Assembly: GCA_030609975.1 (NCBI GenBank)
Contig: JAUWSR010000046.1
Span: 1-15,746 of the forward strand
Length of the DNA stretch: 15,746 bases
Reading direction: 5' to 3'
DNA from: Acidobacteriota bacterium
Lineage (GTDB): Bacteria; Acidobacteriota; Aminicenantia; Aminicenantales; Aminicenantaceae
The translations under genes were made by a program, and so were the position numbers. Positions 14,682 through 15,746 of the stretch are shown here, one piece after another; within the stretch, counting starts at the first letter, position 1, and the number at the start of each line of letters is the position of its first letter. The notes beneath the pieces are model-generated. The model had not been told where the DNA came from. It saw only the letters and a list, made by a program, of their open reading frames with translations, and did no database searches.

Positions 14682-15431
14682 TTATTCAGAGAATTTAGCG
14701 ATCTCTTCCTCATCGATGTCGAAATTCGCCCAGACATTTTGGGCGTCATCGTGGTCTTCGAGAGCTTCCATAAGCCTCAGGCACTTTTCTGCCTGTTTCC
14801 CCACAAGCTTCACATAATTTTGGGGAATCATGCTCAGGTCGGAAGCCGCAGTCTTGATATTATTCTCTTTCAAGATCTTGTCAACATTTTCATAATCTTC
14901 AGGCGCGGTGAGGATCTCGAAGTTGCTGCCGTCGTCTCGCAGGTCTTCCGCCCCGGCTTCCAGGATCAGATCCATCAACTCTTCTTCGGAAGCACTGGAT
15001 TTCTCCACCACGATGTATCCTTTTCGTTGGAAGATCCAGCCTACACTCCCGCTCTCCCCCAAGTTGCCGCCGTTTTTTGAGAAGATGTGGCGGATCTCAG
15101 AGACGGTGCGGTTTTTGTTGTCGGTTACTACTTCGATAAAGATAGCCACTCCTCCGGGGCCGTAGCCTTCATAGGTCATCTCTTCGTAGTTGACCCCTTC
15201 CAGTTGGCCTGTCCCCTTCAAGATCGCCCGCTTGATGTTGTCCGCCGGCATGTTGGCGGCCTTAGAGTCAGCGATCGCTTTTCTCAGCCGAGGATTGGCG
15301 TCGGGATCTCCTCCCCCCATTCGTGCCGTGACAGCCAGTTCTTTGATGAGTCGGGTAAAGGCCTTTCCCCTTTTGGCGTCTGTAGCGGCTTTCTTATGTT
15401 TGATCGAAGCCCATTTTGAGTGCCCTGACAT
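14682..15431 (-). CDS. yebC: YebC/TACO1-family protein
   Basis: A 249-residue member of the widespread YebC/TACO1 family, opening with the hallmark SGHSKWASIKHKKAATDAKRG (2-22, split by the conserved SKW and IKHKK blocks). The NIKRAI motif lies near 65-70 and EGYGPGGVAI near 88-97. Long annotated as a transcription regulator, the family is now linked in several organisms to translation, easing ribosome stalling; which role applies here cannot be read from sequence. The ATG at 15431 is preceded by AAAAAGGAG, about 5 bases away. It is the first gene of the yebC-ruvC-ruvA-ruvB-queA-DUF4198 run, and the yebC-ruvC link is common across bacteria. Confidence 0.96.
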   Translation of the reverse strand: MSGHSKWASIKHKKAATDAKRGKAFTRLIKELAVTARMGGGDPDANPRLRKAIADSKAANMPADNIKRAILKGTGQLEGVNYEEMTYEGYGPGGVAIFIEVVTDNKNRTVSEIRHIFSKNGGNLGESGSVGWIFQRKGYIVVEKSSASEEELMDLILEAGAEDLRDDGSNFEILTAPEDYENVDKILKENNIKTAASDLSMIPQNYVKLVGKQAEKCLRLMEALEDHDDAQNVWANFDIDEEEIAKFSE

Positions 15432-15459
15432 GGTGACTCCTTTTTATCGAGTTAAAAAA

Positions 15460-15488
15460 ATTCTAACACAAATATCGCTGGAATTAAA
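15460..15488 (-). promoter_or_regulatory. probable extended -10 promoter of the yebC-ruvCAB operon
   Basis: On the minus strand TAGAAT (15465-15460) is preceded by TGT, an extended -10 element. The -35 hexamer at the 17-base distance (TTTAAT, 15488-15483) is weak. A start near 15453 leaves a leader of about 20 bases. An imperfect dyad GTTA...TAAC spans 15451-15467, over the -10. No LexA (SOS) box of a type I know is seen, although ruv genes are often SOS-controlled. Confidence 0.5.
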
Positions 15489-15544
15489 GGTAAGTAAACG
15501 CCACAATATGTCCCCATGCTGTAACTTCGCATCAGACTTCATGG

Positions 15545-15557
15545 TGGAAGCCTTCCA
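15545..15557. repeat. short perfect palindrome between divergent promoters
   Basis: TGGAAG-C-CTTCCA is a perfect dyad of two 6-base arms around one base, placed between the predicted yebC promoter and the predicted promoter of the cation transporter. It may be an operator, but a 13-base palindrome can occur by chance. Confidence 0.35.
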
Positions 15558-15591
15558 AAAATTGTGCTGGATGCATAGATTGTTATGTCTG

Positions 15592-15620
15592 TTGCCCGAT
15601 CTCCCGTTTTTTAATAAGAT
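15592..15620 (+). promoter_or_regulatory. possible sigma70-type promoter of the cation-transporter gene
   Basis: TTGCCC (15592-15597) and TAAGAT (15615-15620) are separated by 17 bases. The start would be near 15627, about 40 bases before the ATG. The match is moderate. Confidence 0.45.
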
Positions 15621-15666
15621 AGGTGATACTCAAGATATTGTAGGGATTAAAAAACAGGGAAATACT

Positions 15667-15746
15667 ATGGATTTAGAAGCTCAGAAGGAGCAAGCAGGGC
15701 TGTATAGGCGGGGACTGCTGCTTGAATATTTTACCGTAGGTTATAA
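15667..15746 (+). CDS. cation transporter, cation-diffusion-facilitator type (partial, N-terminus only)
   Basis: Only 26 codons are visible before the window ends. They encode a charged start followed by RRGLLLEYFTVGY, which matches the region just before the first membrane helix in a subgroup of cation-efflux proteins (typically RR-aliphatic-LEYFTIGYN). Such proteins move divalent metals such as zinc or cobalt out of the cytoplasm. The ATG at 15667 has an AGGGA ribosome site about 7 bases upstream. The gene diverges from yebC. The short length makes the family call tentative. Confidence 0.5.
   Translation, partial: MDLEAQKEQAGLYRRGLLLEYFTVGY

Noticed and set aside
15432..15666. LexA (SOS) box upstream of yebC-ruvC
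   Set aside because: I found neither a CTGT-N8-ACAG nor a GAAC-N4-GTTC type site; the GTTA/TAAC dyad at 15451-15467 is imperfect.

Overview
This window looks like ordinary chromosome from a bacterium with balanced base composition (roughly half G+C by eye), densely packed and rich in short overlapping operons. There is no plasmid, phage or insertion-sequence hallmark, no tRNA or rRNA, and no CRISPR array. The gene set (Tat-exported hydrolase, exported DUF4198 protein, nickel-pincer enzyme LarC, tryptophanase, class III sirtuin) fits a mainly anaerobic, Gram-negative-type bacterium from a less-studied phylum. I cannot fix the lineage from sequence alone.

Layout. (1) Positions 1-4994, minus strand: a tight operon read right to left, sirtuin deacylase - larC - folE - metG - Tat-secreted PqqB-like metallo-hydrolase, the last cut by the window edge. 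The first four genes overlap one another by 4, 1 and 17 bases. (2) 4995-5309: a divergent control region with one good sigma70-type promoter for each direction and a long inverted repeat. (3) 5310-8531, plus strand: mtnP - PfkB-family kinase - tryptophanase. (4) 8532-9526: a looser stretch with an unrecognised 118-residue protein, its strong promoter carrying a palindrome over the -35 box, and the decayed remains of a DUF6036/AbiEii-like nucleotidyltransferase. (5) 9527-10513, plus strand: a YeiH-type (UPF0324) membrane transporter, converging on the next operon with overlapping stop codons. (6) 10510-15431, minus strand: yebC - ruvC - ruvA - ruvB - queA - DUF4198 exported protein. (7) 15667-15746: the first 26 codons of a cation-diffusion-type transporter on the plus strand.

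How the genes work together. The first operon mixes NAD+ chemistry (sirtuin), nickel-pincer cofactor assembly (LarC makes a cofactor derived from nicotinic acid adenine dinucleotide), pterin/folate synthesis (FolE) and Met-tRNA charging (MetG). The plus-strand operon recycles methylthioadenosine (MtnP) and degrades tryptophan to indole, pyruvate and ammonia. The last operon is the common resolvasome set (RuvABC) with a translation-related factor (YebC) and a tRNA queuosine enzyme (QueA). The DUF4198 protein, the LarC enzyme and the cation transporter give a loose metal-handling theme, which is inference only.

I did not find a convincing new multi-gene system. The best leads are the sirtuin/LarC pairing, the PqqB-like exported hydrolase with a changed metal motif, the possible N-terminal histidine of the DUF4198 protein, the kinase coupled to MtnP, the unknown 118-residue protein with its palindromic promoter, and the degraded nucleotidyltransferase.
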